Positions 1-8,666 are shown, numbered from the stretch's first letter. The stretch is DNA of 32,086 nt from Planctomycetales bacterium (GCA_027435495.1 DAHZZC010000205.1:1-32086); one strand, 5' to 3'. The notes: generated by a model not told the origin, from the sequence alone. A program made the numbers and translations.

Positions 1-665
1 ACATCGCCAGCTTCGTCGCCGAGGCCCAGGCCGCCATCGACCAGCAGGTGAAGCTGCCGAAGTCGGGAGGATACGTCCTACGATGGGGCGGACAGTTCGA
101 GCACCTGCAAACCGCGACACGACGGCTGATGATCGTCGTTCCGGTGGCGTTGCTTCTCATCTTCCTGCTGCTCTACAGCACGTTTCGCTCGCTCCAGCTC
201 GCGGCTTTGATCTACCTGGCGGTTCCGATGGCGGCTACCGGCGGCGTCTTCGCACTCGCAGTGCGAGGGCTGCCGTTCTCGGTCTCGGCGGGGGTGGGGT
301 TCATCGCGCTCTTCGGTGTCGCGGTACTCAACGGCCTGGTCTGGGTCAGCGCGGTCGAGCACCTGCACCAGGAGGGGGTCGAGGCGCACGAGGCGGCACG
401 CGAGGCCGCGATCGTCCGGCTCCGGCCGATCCTGATGACGGCGCTGGTGGCCGGGCTGGGGTTCATCCCGATGGCGCTGGCGACCTCGCCGGGCTCGGAG
501 ATCCAGCTCCCGCTGGCGACGGTCGTCATCGGCGGGATCATCACGGCTACCCTGCTGACGACCCTGGTTCTGCCGTCGATCTACCCGTGGTTCGCTCCCC
601 GAATCCGCGCGATCCGCAAGGGTTCGCCGATCGCGGGTGGGAATGGCGCGAGGCACCACGCCTGA
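1..665 (+). CDS. HME-type RND efflux permease, C-terminal end (partial)
   Basis: This is the last 220 or so codons of an inner-membrane RND pump of the heavy-metal efflux (CzcA/CusA) type; the frame is open from the window edge (first full codon at base 3), so the start lies outside. After a short periplasmic piece come five hydrophobic segments. The motifs GVAVLNG, RLRPILMTALVAGLGF and PLATVVIGGIITATLL, followed by TTLVLPSIYPWF, are the conserved TM10-TM12 signature of this family. The family exports Zn, Co, Ni, Cu or Ag by proton exchange through a tripartite complex with a periplasmic adaptor and an outer-membrane channel; neither partner is visible here. The metal cannot be assigned from this fragment. 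The gene ends just before a strong hairpin, consistent with being last in its operon. Confidence 0.93.
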   Translation, partial: IASFVAEAQAAIDQQVKLPKSGGYVLRWGGQFEHLQTATRRLMIVVPVALLLIFLLLYSTFRSLQLAALIYLAVPMAATGGVFALAVRGLPFSVSAGVGFIALFGVAVLNGLVWVSAVEHLHQEGVEAHEAAREAAIVRLRPILMTALVAGLGFIPMALATSPGSEIQLPLATVVIGGIITATLLTTLVLPSIYPWFAPRIRAIRKGSPIAGGNGARHHA

Positions 666-678
666 CCGCTCGGAGTAA

Positions 679-717
679 GGTCGGCGCCGCCCCGGATTCC
701 AGGGAGCGGCGCCGACC
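679..717. terminator. 12-bp hairpin, bidirectional terminator
   Basis: A perfect 12-bp inverted repeat (GGTCGGCGCCGC and GCGGCGCCGACC) encloses a 15-nt loop. It lies 14 bp after the stop of the RND gene and 9 bp beyond the stop of the minus-strand reading frame ending at 727, where a terminator shared by convergent genes would be. There is no clear U-tract on either strand. Confidence 0.6.
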
Positions 718-726
718 GGTCGGATT

Positions 727-923
727 TCATCGCGACCGATGCGCGGTGCCCCGGCGGCCCGCCTGATGCGATTCGAGGGCCTTTGCGCGGGCCTCGGCCC
801 GTTTTTCGTTTCCGGATCTCCTGGGCCTTGCCGGTCGCCTCCTGCGCCGACTGGGTGCTGCCACCGCAGCATCCCGCCATCGCCACCGAGGCCGCGACGA
901 CAACGCCTCCGACGAACCATCAT
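727..923 (-). pseudogene. Small lipoprotein gene, apparently broken by frameshifts
   Basis: No single frame gives a convincing protein here, but three joined frames do. The start is a double ATG at 923 (MMVRR) preceded by GGAGG. One base of shift later the frame reads VVVAASVAMAGCCGGS, a hydrophobic stretch with a lipobox-like AGC, then TQSAQEATGKAQEI. A second shift of the same sign gives NEKRAEARAKALES and a stop at 727. The result would be a helical, charged, roughly 60-residue lipoprotein. The stop sits next to the 679-717 hairpin, which supports a real gene end. Either the gene is decaying or the assembly has two single-base errors. The pieces are seen; the reconstruction is inference. 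Confidence 0.33.
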
Positions 924-969
924 GGCGAGATCCTCCGCGATCAACTGGCGAACCGGCCAGATTTGCGGC

Positions 970-975
970 TATACT
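970..975 (+). promoter_or_regulatory. -10-like element upstream of the SGNH hydrolase
   Basis: TATACT lies 45 bp before the ATG of the hydrolase. No good -35 hexamer is seen at 16-19 bp, so this is only a candidate. The region 666-1019 otherwise holds the hairpin and the broken lipoprotein frame. Confidence 0.3.
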
Positions 976-1019
976 CCCTCCCATCATTGCAGACATCCCA
1001 GCCACTGAGGATCTCCCAG

Positions 1020-2378
1020 ATGTCGATCCGATCGCAATCGAACCGATGTCGGCGCGGCTTCGGGCTTGCCGTCGAGAGCCTTGAGGCCCGGTCAATGCTC
1101 ACAACAGCCGCGATGATCCAGTGGTCGATGGTCCCCCAGATCGTGCCCGACCCGGTTCACGGAAATCAACCGGATCTGCCGAACACGCCCGCGTACGTCA
1201 ACCCGCCGAATGGCTACGGCGTCGATCTCAACGCCTCGGGGTCGATTGGTATCCAACCGAGCTCGACGTTCGCCTGGACGGTCACCAACTCGACGGGCCA
1301 GACGACCGACCTAACCGGCGAGACTCCGACGATCGATTTGCAGCAAGGTCCTTATACCGTGCAGCTTACGGTGACTGGCCTGGCCGGATCGAGCGGGCCG
1401 CAGGTGGTGGACGAGTCGATCCAGGTGAAGGATCTGCTGGTGGTCTCGATCGGGGATTCGTATGCCTCGGGCGAGGGGAATCCCGTGGTCCCGTCGCCGA
1501 CCTCACCGCAGTGGGCCTACTCGCCCGACCCCGCGATGAACGCCCAGAACGCCGACGCCCACCGGTCCACGCTCTCGGCTCCAGCGCAGTTCGCGTTACA
1601 ACTCCAGCAGGCGAATCCGCACGAGGCCGTCACGTTTGTCTCGGTTGCGGCCTCGGGAGCGACGATCAATAACGGAATTCTCGGCCCGATGACAAGCATC
1701 GGCAACCCCAGCGTGACACTCCCCTCCCAGATCAGCGAACTGAAATCGATTATCGGCAACCGGACCATTGACGTGCTGACCGTCTCCGTCGGCGGCGACG
1801 ACATCGGCTTCTCGAAGATTGTCGAGTCGCTGATCCTGAACTCTCACATCGGCCACCCGACCCGGAAGATGATCCTGCAACAGTTCCAGGGAGCGCTCTC
1901 GCAGTTGCCCTCGCACTTCGCAGAACTGGCCTCGGCGATCCAGGGACTGAACCCGGGGCGGGTTCTCGTGAGTAATTATCCGGGACTGGCGGGCAACAGC
2001 CAGGGGGTTCCCTCGCCGATCCTGGGACCTGGCGGCGTGGTCCTGATCAACCGAATCGACGCCGCGTTTGCCACGCACCGGATCATACCGGCGCTCGATG
2101 CCGTGATCGCCTCGGCGGCTCAAACCTACGGCTGGACCCTCGCGCCAGGGATTGTCGCTGATTTCCGAACTCACGGTTATCCTTCGAAAGATTCGTGGAT
2201 CCGCACCTTCCCGCAATCTCTGGCGATGGAGGGAAGCATCGATGGAACGCTCCATCCCAACGCCGCCGGCAACCAGGACATCGCCACCCGACTCCTGGAT
2301 GCCTATCTCGGAATCCTGCCGACGACGGTGGGGCACGGGCTTCATCTGAAGAAGGGAAAACACATCCGAAAGCGGTAG
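1020..2378 (+). CDS. Secreted SGNH/GDSL-family hydrolase (lipase/esterase-like)
   Basis: A 452-residue protein of the SGNH/GDSL hydrolase superfamily, probably an exported esterase or lipase. The chosen start (ATG 1020) puts the segment LAVESLEARSML near residues 18-29; this is the short N-terminal 'LExRxLL' motif common on planctomycete extracellular proteins (Pfam Planc_extracel type). Residues of about 60-135 look like a beta-sandwich, PKD-like domain (FAWTVTNSTGQ... and PYTVQLTVTG). The catalytic domain starts at VVSIGDSYASGEG (block I, nucleophile Ser), continues with SVGGDDIGF (block III) and ends with DGTLHPNAAG (block V, catalytic Asp and His). The ATG-less extension upstream is rejected because it overlaps the lipoprotein remnant and lacks coding character. 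The substrate is unknown. It stands alone, with the next gene on the other strand. Confidence 0.88.
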   Translation: MSIRSQSNRCRRGFGLAVESLEARSMLTTAAMIQWSMVPQIVPDPVHGNQPDLPNTPAYVNPPNGYGVDLNASGSIGIQPSSTFAWTVTNSTGQTTDLTGETPTIDLQQGPYTVQLTVTGLAGSSGPQVVDESIQVKDLLVVSIGDSYASGEGNPVVPSPTSPQWAYSPDPAMNAQNADAHRSTLSAPAQFALQLQQANPHEAVTFVSVAASGATINNGILGPMTSIGNPSVTLPSQISELKSIIGNRTIDVLTVSVGGDDIGFSKIVESLILNSHIGHPTRKMILQQFQGALSQLPSHFAELASAIQGLNPGRVLVSNYPGLAGNSQGVPSPILGPGGVVLINRIDAAFATHRIIPALDAVIASAAQTYGWTLAPGIVADFRTHGYPSKDSWIRTFPQSLAMEGSIDGTLHPNAAGNQDIATRLLDAYLGILPTTVGHGLHLKKGKHIRKR

Positions 2379-2507
2379 GTCTCTTGCTCGGCATCGGCCC
2401 AGTCGCCCGATCGGGCTTTCTCGCCAATCGCGCCGAGGGCCCGGTAGGGGATATCGGAAAGCTCGCCCGAGGGAGATGGCGAACCTGCGGGTGAATGGGG
2501 AGTGGGA

Positions 2508-5500
2508 TCAGTCGGTCAGACCCAGGCGGTCGAGCTCGCGGGCGATGAGATCGAGGTCCCAGACCTCGACCATCGGGTCGGAGATGGCGAGGCTGGCGAG
2601 TCTTGCGCCCTGGTCGTCGAAGACGAGGTTGGTGACCATCCCGCGATGGCCAGGGAGTCGGAGCCAGAGCCGGGGCGATGCGGGGCGGGAGACGTCCTGG
2701 AGTGAAATGGTTCCCTGGAGCGATCCCACGGCGAGTGTCCGGCCCTCGGGTGAGAAGGCGAGCGAGGGGATCACGCCGGTCGGCTCTCCGGGCGAGGGGC
2801 GGAACGTGCCCAGGATGGCGAGGCGGCCGGTCTCGATCAGGGTGACGGTTCCCTCACGGTCGCCGACGGCGAGCACCGCGCCGTCGCGTCGGAGGGCGAG
2901 GCTGGAGAGCTTCTCCAGGGTTGGCAGGTTTCGGTCGCGGGCGACGGCTTGCAAGGCGCCCGAGGCGTCGGGCCCTTCCAGGTCCCAGATGTGCAGACTT
3001 CTCCCGGCGAAATCGACGAGGTAAAGCCGATCTCCGCGTGGGGCGACCTGGATTGCGTGGAAGAGGCTTGGGCCTCGCTCGGTTGAGCCTTCCGGTGCGG
3101 GGGGTTTGACCGGGATCAGGCGGTCGGGGTGGTCGCTTCGCCAGATCGAGACCGACGACGAGCGGAGGAGGGCCATCGTCCGGCCGTCGGCGGATCGAGC
3201 GATCGGCGTGAACCAGGCTGGCTGGGCTTGGTTCTGCGGGATGCGGAGGATCGGCGGCGTGCGCGCGGGGACAGCATCCGACGGCCAGATTCGGATCTCG
3301 TCGGTGTCCTGTGCGATCAGGCGGCCCTGGTCGTCGAAGGCGATGGAGGCGGGAGATTGCTCGTTGGATCGGCCCCGGGAGCCTCGCCATCCGCCAGAGC
3401 GCCGGCCTGTCGTCGGGTCGTCTCCGACGGCCAGTGATCGAGGCATCGCCGACTCGGGGCATCGTCCCCCACGCCAGGTCCAGACCTCCGCGTCGAAGCC
3501 GCCGCCAGCGAGCAGGCCGCCGGGGCCGAAGGCGAGCGAGGTCGGCCGGTTCTCGAAGCCGCTGACCTGAGACCGCGCCGCGGAGTCGTGGATTGTCCAG
3601 AGGGGTGTGGTCCCAGACGCCCCCACCGCGGCCAGGGTCCGGCCGTCGGGCGAAAAGGCCAGGTCGTGCGACTGCTCCGATCCGGGGAGGATCGCCATCC
3701 TCGCCTGGGCAGCCGGGTCGTAGATCTCGATTGGGCCGGGCCAGCCCGAGATCGCCAGCATCCCCATCGGGCTGAACCGCATCACGCGGATGAAGCTGGC
3801 CACCCGGGCCTGGAAGCTTGGCGAGGGCGAGGGGCCGCCGCTGTTCTCCATGTTATAGACGCGGATGGACTGGTCGCGCCCGGCCGTCGCCAGGAGTGAG
3901 CCCGGGCCGATCGCCAGCGCGGTGACCTCGCCCTGGGTATCGATCCAGTCGCGGCGGGAGCTATCGTACCCCTTCTCGGTGCGAAAGAGGCGGACGCCCC
4001 GCGTGCCGGGTCCGGTCAGGGCCACGGCGACGATCTTGCCATCGGGGCTGATCGCCACCATCGGCGGCGAGCCGGGGCGAGTCCGATCGCGGCCGGAAAC
4101 AGGCCCTCGGCGCGAGGGGGACCAGGGATCGAGCTCGCGGTGCTCCAGGCCGTCGAGGTCCCAGAGATTGACGACGAAGGGATAGGGCGGCAGGGCATCG
4201 AGGTCTTCATCGGGCTGGAAGTCGGTCGAGGGCGAGTCGAGCCGAAGCTCCACGGTGACCAGCCGGTGTCCCTCGGGGTCGGCGGTCAAGCCAAGGATCG
4301 CGCGCCGGGGCGAGGTGATCCTGCGGACCGGGGCGCCCGAGATCGCGTCGACGAGTTGAACGCCGGAGCCGTCGGGGAGCAGAGCGGCGATGTAGTTGCC
4401 GGCCGTGGCGAGTGTCCGACCCGTGAGCCGGGGAGGGCCAGGCGCCTGGGCGGGGCGCGGTCGGGAGCGATTGGTTCCGGAGCTGGCGGGGGAGGGCTCG
4501 GGCTCGATGGCCTCGGCCGGCTCGCCCGATGCCTGAAGCGAGAGCGAGAGGGCCTGCCGCCCCTGCTCGACGTCCCAGAGCACCAGTTCATTCGCCTCGC
4601 GTGAGATTGACCAGAGACGGTGCCCCTGCGGGCCGAAGCTCAGGCCATCGCCCGATCGCGACTCCAGCGCAGGGCGGGTCTCGACGTCGCGCATCACGAG
4701 GAAGTTAACGGCCTCGTCGCGGAACTCGGAAAGTTCTTCCGGAGGGATGTTGAGAGCGACGGCCTTGCGAATCTGCTCCAGGCCCTTGGCACGTCGGTCG
4801 GGGCCGTCGAGCGATTCGAGGATCTGCGCCGTCTTGAGATGCTGACCGCGACGCGCCAACTGGGCCTCCCGGTTGGCCTGTTCGAGCGAGTCGAGTGTCT
4901 TGCGTAGGTCCTCGTTCGAGGCGATCACCGCGGCGCGCTCGCCGAGGATGCGGACGTAGGAATACGTGGCGATCGCCAGGATCATCGCGACAGCCGAGGC
5001 GGTGACGGCGGCGGTTTGCGGGTGTCGGCGGGCGACCCGCCAGAGCCGGCCGACGGGCCCAATCCGGCGCGCCTTCACCGGGGCGTAGCTGAGGAATCGG
5101 GCGAGGTCCTCGGCGAGTTCGTTGGCGGAGGCGTAACGGTCGACCGGACGCTTGGCCAGGGCCTTCAAAACGATCGTTTCCAGGTCGCGCGGGACCCTCG
5201 GATCGAACTTCCTCGGCGGTGCGGGATCGTCTCGGCCGATCTGGTCGACCAGCTCGGCGGCGCTCCGGCCGTCGAACGGCGGGCGCAGGGTGAGCAGTTC
5301 GTAGAGCGTGGCACCGAGCGAGTAAACATCGGTACGCCCATCGATCTGGCCGGCGGTCCGGGCCTGCTCGGGGCTCATGTAGCGAGGGGTGCCCAGGAGG
5401 CTGTCATGGTGGGTGAGGCCAGGATCGGCCAGGCGACGGGCGAGGCCGAAGTCGGTCACCCAGATGTTGCCCCGGGCGTCGATCAGGATGTTCGACGGCT

Positions 5501-6554
5501 TGACGTCGCGGTGGATCACGCCCTGATGGTGGGCGTGCGCCAGGGCATCGGCGGCCTGGAGCCCGACCGAGGCGACCCACCGGAAGTAGGAGGAGCCACG
5601 GGGCGGGTCGAACGGCGGCGGCTCATCGCCGATGGTGGAGGTCCCACGCCCCCTGCGCAAAGACGAGTCATCGAGTGCGAGCAGCGACCCGGAGGGATCG
5701 CCGTCCATCGGCGCGCCGAGACTGCTTCGATGGCCGATCCGGCTTCCCCACGAGGCGGTCGAGTCGCCGATGGCCGAGGGGGGAGAGCCCGGGAGCCCTT
5801 GCGGCGGAGGGCAGACGGTCTGGTCGGCCCGGGGATATCGCCAGAGCCATCCCGGCGAGACGCGGAGCCAGATCGGGCCGAAGCGCGAGCTGTTCGAGGC
5901 GCCCGGCTCGCCGAGCGAGGAAATCCCGGCCGGTCCCGAGGCATTCCGTGCCCGGCGGAGGTGTCGGATCACGCGGTCGAGGCCGTTCCCCTCGATCCGC
6001 TGCATCGCGTAGTAGCAGAGGCCGCCGACCTGGCCGACGTCGAAGACTGGGACGATATGCGTGTGGTGAAGGCCGGCGGCGGTCCGGGCCTCGTTGAGGA
6101 AGCGTCGGCGTGCCGAGGAGTCGGGCGCGGCGTGAGTTCCGAGGACTTTCAGGGCCACCGGGCGGTCGAGGCCGACGTGTACGGCCTCGTAGACCGTACC
6201 CATCCCACCCCGGCCAAGCTCCTGGACGACCCGGTAGCCGGCGATTCGGTGGCCCGACTCCAGCCAACGCCCCGAGCCGCCGCGTGGGCCGCTCCAGGCG
6301 CCCGACCCGCCGCCTCGGCCGACCAGGCCGTGGACGAGCTCCAGCCCTTCGAGGGCGGCGCGAAGCTCGTCGCGAAGGTCGGCGTCGTATCGAGCGACGA
6401 AGGATTCGAGGTCAGGAGCCTCGTCACGCTCGACGAGGCCGAGGAATTCCTCGATCGCCTCACCGAGTTGGTCGTCCTCGTCGTCCTCCTCGACCTCGGG
6501 CGCGGGCCCCTGGTCGGTCGGTCGCGGGTCGTCATTGGGCGGAGCCATCGTCAT
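2508..6554 (-). CDS. Membrane Ser/Thr protein kinase with WD40 repeats
   Basis: A 1348-residue Hanks-type kinase fused to a beta-propeller. Residues 1-100 are acidic and helical. The kinase domain runs from about 105 to 490: glycine loop GRGGMG (114-119), Lys136, Glu155, catalytic HRD 348-350 with Asn355, DFG 368-370 and SPE 394-396 in the APE position, so it should be active. A Ser/Gly/Pro-rich insert of about 120 residues (200-325) splits the domain after the hinge. One membrane helix (about 514-534) is followed by a short coiled-coil-like stretch and then about ten degenerate WD40 units (about 620-1348) with FSPDGRTLA-type and xxWD-type ends. The propeller should lie outside the cytoplasm if the single helix sets topology. 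The start overlaps the sigma factor stop by 23 bp; MAPPN six bases later is an alternative start. Such sigma-kinase pairs are common in planctomycetes; the kinase probably controls the sigma factor. Confidence 0.92.
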   Translation of the reverse strand: MTMAPPNDDPRPTDQGPAPEVEEDDEDDQLGEAIEEFLGLVERDEAPDLESFVARYDADLRDELRAALEGLELVHGLVGRGGGSGAWSGPRGGSGRWLESGHRIAGYRVVQELGRGGMGTVYEAVHVGLDRPVALKVLGTHAAPDSSARRRFLNEARTAAGLHHTHIVPVFDVGQVGGLCYYAMQRIEGNGLDRVIRHLRRARNASGPAGISSLGEPGASNSSRFGPIWLRVSPGWLWRYPRADQTVCPPPQGLPGSPPSAIGDSTASWGSRIGHRSSLGAPMDGDPSGSLLALDDSSLRRGRGTSTIGDEPPPFDPPRGSSYFRWVASVGLQAADALAHAHHQGVIHRDVKPSNILIDARGNIWVTDFGLARRLADPGLTHHDSLLGTPRYMSPEQARTAGQIDGRTDVYSLGATLYELLTLRPPFDGRSAAELVDQIGRDDPAPPRKFDPRVPRDLETIVLKALAKRPVDRYASANELAEDLARFLSYAPVKARRIGPVGRLWRVARRHPQTAAVTASAVAMILAIATYSYVRILGERAAVIASNEDLRKTLDSLEQANREAQLARRGQHLKTAQILESLDGPDRRAKGLEQIRKAVALNIPPEELSEFRDEAVNFLVMRDVETRPALESRSGDGLSFGPQGHRLWSISREANELVLWDVEQGRQALSLSLQASGEPAEAIEPEPSPASSGTNRSRPRPAQAPGPPRLTGRTLATAGNYIAALLPDGSGVQLVDAISGAPVRRITSPRRAILGLTADPEGHRLVTVELRLDSPSTDFQPDEDLDALPPYPFVVNLWDLDGLEHRELDPWSPSRRGPVSGRDRTRPGSPPMVAISPDGKIVAVALTGPGTRGVRLFRTEKGYDSSRRDWIDTQGEVTALAIGPGSLLATAGRDQSIRVYNMENSGGPSPSPSFQARVASFIRVMRFSPMGMLAISGWPGPIEIYDPAAQARMAILPGSEQSHDLAFSPDGRTLAAVGASGTTPLWTIHDSAARSQVSGFENRPTSLAFGPGGLLAGGGFDAEVWTWRGGRCPESAMPRSLAVGDDPTTGRRSGGWRGSRGRSNEQSPASIAFDDQGRLIAQDTDEIRIWPSDAVPARTPPILRIPQNQAQPAWFTPIARSADGRTMALLRSSSVSIWRSDHPDRLIPVKPPAPEGSTERGPSLFHAIQVAPRGDRLYLVDFAGRSLHIWDLEGPDASGALQAVARDRNLPTLEKLSSLALRRDGAVLAVGDREGTVTLIETGRLAILGTFRPSPGEPTGVIPSLAFSPEGRTLAVGSLQGTISLQDVSRPASPRLWLRLPGHRGMVTNLVFDDQGARLASLAISDPMVEVWDLDLIARELDRLGLTD

Positions 6555-7191
6555 ACCTCAGCGAGCCGCCAGGCGGCCCTTCCATCGTACGCTTCAGGTG
6601 CTTGAGGCCGCGGGCGAAAATCCCCCGGACCGACTTGCGGCTCAGGCCAAGCCGCTGTCCAATCGTTTCGTAGGAGAGGTTCTCAGCGTAGTAGAGCCAG
6701 AGAACATCGGCCTCGTCGACCGGCAGGCCGGCGAAGGCATCGGCGAGTAAAACGAGCTGCTCTCGTTTGCTGGCGGCCTGACTGGGGCTCGACTGGCTGA
6801 GCGAGAGTATGTCGAGCAGCCGGCCGCCCTCCTCGCCCGACCGTGCGCTGGAGTCGGGCGGAGCGTCGAGCGGACGCGCGGACACGCCGCCCGCACGCTT
6901 TGCCCGACTGTGATAGCGCCCAAGATCCGCTAACTTCTGGCCGACCAGCCGGCGGAGCCAACCCAGGAGCGCCGCTTCGGACTGACCGGTAAATTGTGGA
7001 AACTGCCGGACGACCTCGACGAGCGCCTCCTGGACTACATCGGAGAGCTCGACCCGCTCGCGGAGCCGGGGACCGAGGCCGGTCCGAACGACCATCCGGA
7101 GGTAATTCCGGTACAGGGCGCACAGTTCCCCCAGCGCCTCGGTTTCCCCGGCGCGGGCCCTCGACAGCAAATCGATTGGTCCGGCGGTCAT
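6532..7191 (-). CDS. ECF-type RNA polymerase sigma factor
   Basis: A 219-residue sigma-70 family protein. Region 2 spans about residues 20-95 (RNYLRMVVRTGLG, ELSDVVQEALVEV, FTGQSEAALLGWLRRLVGQ) and region 4 about 150-204 (GLPVDEADVLWLYYAENLS then the helix-turn-helix ETIGQRLGLSRKSVRGIFARG). A 40-residue Ser/Gly-rich linker joins them. Regions 1 and 3 are absent, as in ECF factors. The type resembles the large planctomycete/verrucomicrobial family that is usually encoded next to Ser/Thr kinases instead of an anti-sigma factor. The stop overlaps the start of the kinase gene by 23 bp, so the two are co-transcribed and likely translationally coupled. The 5' region contains a strong hairpin at 7223-7252. 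The promoters it recognises are not known. Confidence 0.92.
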   Translation of the reverse strand: MTAGPIDLLSRARAGETEALGELCALYRNYLRMVVRTGLGPRLRERVELSDVVQEALVEVVRQFPQFTGQSEAALLGWLRRLVGQKLADLGRYHSRAKRAGGVSARPLDAPPDSSARSGEEGGRLLDILSLSQSSPSQAASKREQLVLLADAFAGLPVDEADVLWLYYAENLSYETIGQRLGLSRKSVRGIFARGLKHLKRTMEGPPGGSLRYDDGSAQ

Positions 7192-7222
7192 CGTCTTGAT
7201 CCGCTCCCGGCGGTGAGTCCGG

Positions 7223-7252
7223 GAGGAGGGCCCGCATCGTCAGGCCCTCCTC
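7223..7252 (-). promoter_or_regulatory. Hairpin in the leader of the sigma factor gene
   Basis: A perfect 10-bp inverted repeat (GAGGAGGGCC and GGCCCTCCTC) with a 10-nt loop lies 31 bp upstream of the sigma factor ATG. It could be an mRNA leader structure that masks the ribosome-binding region, or an operator for a dimeric regulator. The sequence shows only the symmetry. Confidence 0.4.
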
Positions 7253-7349
7253 TCCAAGTAGGCGTCGAAACGCCGGGCGCCGACCCGGCGAACCCCCGAG
7301 GGGTCGACGATCGGGGGATTGGCGGCCCCGGCGCGGGCTGGCCTCGCGA

Positions 7350-7378
7350 TTGTGCCAGGCCCTTGCCTCCATTATACT
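7350..7378 (+). promoter_or_regulatory. Sigma-70-like promoter of the acetate kinase gene
   Basis: TTGTGC (7350-7355), a 17-bp spacer, and TATACT (7373-7378). The spacing is ideal and the -10 is good. It lies 80 bp before the ATG at 7458 and reads into the acetate kinase, unknown-protein and DUF2090 genes. Confidence 0.5.
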
Positions 7379-7457
7379 GGGGTTCGTCCTGAGGCTGTCA
7401 GTCCCTCGGAGGAACCCGATCGGTGTTCGTATCCCCATTCCCGACGAGATCGCCGCG

Positions 7458-8666
7458 ATGGTGAGACGACGTCCGGATCGCTCCTGCCTTCTGACCGTCA
7501 ACGGCGGATCGTCCAGCCTGAAGTTTGCGCTCTTCCCGGCGACCGGCGAGGCGAGCTTGCCATCGATCCTGCGGGGACGGGTTGAGCGAATTGGCCTCCA
7601 CGGAACGCGGGCCATCGTCTCGCCCGACGACGGAGATCGAATCGAGCAGGATGTCGAGGGGCCTGACCTTGCCGCCGCAGCCGGTTGGCTGATCGGATGG
7701 CTGAAGGCGAACGTCGGGGAATCGGCGATCGGAGGCGTGGCGCATCGGGTCGTTCATGGCGGTCCGAATTACTCCGAGCCCGCCCGGATCACTCCCGACT
7801 TGATCGCCGAACTGAGGCGGGTCAGCCCGATGGACCCGGACCACCTGCCGGGCGAGATCGCCCTGATTGAGACGTTCGTTGAGGGGATGCCCGGTGTCCC
7901 GCAGGCGGCCTGTTTCGACACCGCCTTTCACCGCGACCTCCCTCGCGTCGCCCGGATGATCCCGATCCCCCGACGATTCGAGGAGCTGGGGGTCCGACGG
8001 TACGGGTTCCACGGGCTCTCGTTCAGCTACCTGATGCGGGCGCTGACCGAGGCGGCCGGGGCGGAGGTCGCGAGTGGTCGAGTCGTGCTTGCGCACCTCG
8101 GCAGCGGCGCGAGCCTGGCGGCCGTACATCAAGGGAAGCCGATGGATACGACGATGGCCCTGACTCCGGCCGCGGGACTGGTGATGGGGACAAGGTCGGG
8201 TGATATCGATCCGGGCTTGCCCGGCTATCTCGCCCGATCGGCTGGCGTCTCGCCCGAGGCGTTCGACCGGATGGTGAACCACGAGTCGGGATTGCTGGGT
8301 GTCTCGGGGACGAGCCCGGACGTCCGCGACCTGCTGTCCAGCCGGAAGAATGATTTCCGGGCCAACGAGGCGATCGAGTTATTCGTTTACTCGATCCGGA
8401 AGGGAATCGGGGCGATGGCCGCGGCGATGGGCGGGCTGGATGTCCTGGTGTTCTCCGGTGGCATCGGTCAAAATGCTCCGGAGATCCGAGCTGGAGCCTG
8501 CGAGGGGTTGGGGTTCCTCGGGGTCGAGCTCGACGATCGGGCCAACGCCGAAGGCGCTCCGAGGATCTCGACGGCCAGGTCGCGGGCCGAGGTCCGCGTG
8601 ATCCCGACCGATGAGGAACTGGTGATGGCCGGGCAGGCGTCGGCCGTGCTGGCGTCGTTGAGCTGA
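7458..8666 (+). CDS. ackA: Acetate kinase (acetate/propionate kinase family)
   Basis: A 402-residue member of the acetokinase family, which interconverts acetyl-phosphate plus ADP and acetate plus ATP in the cytoplasm. Seen in order: VNGGSSSLKF (phosphate-binding, residues about 14-23), FDTAFHRDLP (catalytic Asp region), RYGFHGLSFSYL, HLGSGASLAAV, DTTMALTPAAGLVMGTRSGDIDPGL, and VFSGGIGQNAPEIR near the C-terminus. HLGSG replaces the HLGNG of classical enzymes, a variation that also occurs in other family members. Length is normal. The start at 7458 matches the family N-terminus; the in-frame upstream codons contain the promoter. The phosphoketolase 1.9 kb downstream makes acetyl-phosphate, its likely substrate source. 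First gene of a probable three-gene unit ending at the 10382-10414 terminator. Confidence 0.93.
   Translation: MVRRRPDRSCLLTVNGGSSSLKFALFPATGEASLPSILRGRVERIGLHGTRAIVSPDDGDRIEQDVEGPDLAAAAGWLIGWLKANVGESAIGGVAHRVVHGGPNYSEPARITPDLIAELRRVSPMDPDHLPGEIALIETFVEGMPGVPQAACFDTAFHRDLPRVARMIPIPRRFEELGVRRYGFHGLSFSYLMRALTEAAGAEVASGRVVLAHLGSGASLAAVHQGKPMDTTMALTPAAGLVMGTRSGDIDPGLPGYLARSAGVSPEAFDRMVNHESGLLGVSGTSPDVRDLLSSRKNDFRANEAIELFVYSIRKGIGAMAAAMGGLDVLVFSGGIGQNAPEIRAGACEGLGFLGVELDDRANAEGAPRISTARSRAEVRVIPTDEELVMAGQASAVLASLS

Noticed and set aside
5016-6605. A 529-codon open frame on the plus strand opposite the kinase gene
   Set aside because: It is antisense to the catalytic domain with its intact motifs; long antisense frames are expected in DNA of this GC content, and the peptide shows no domain.
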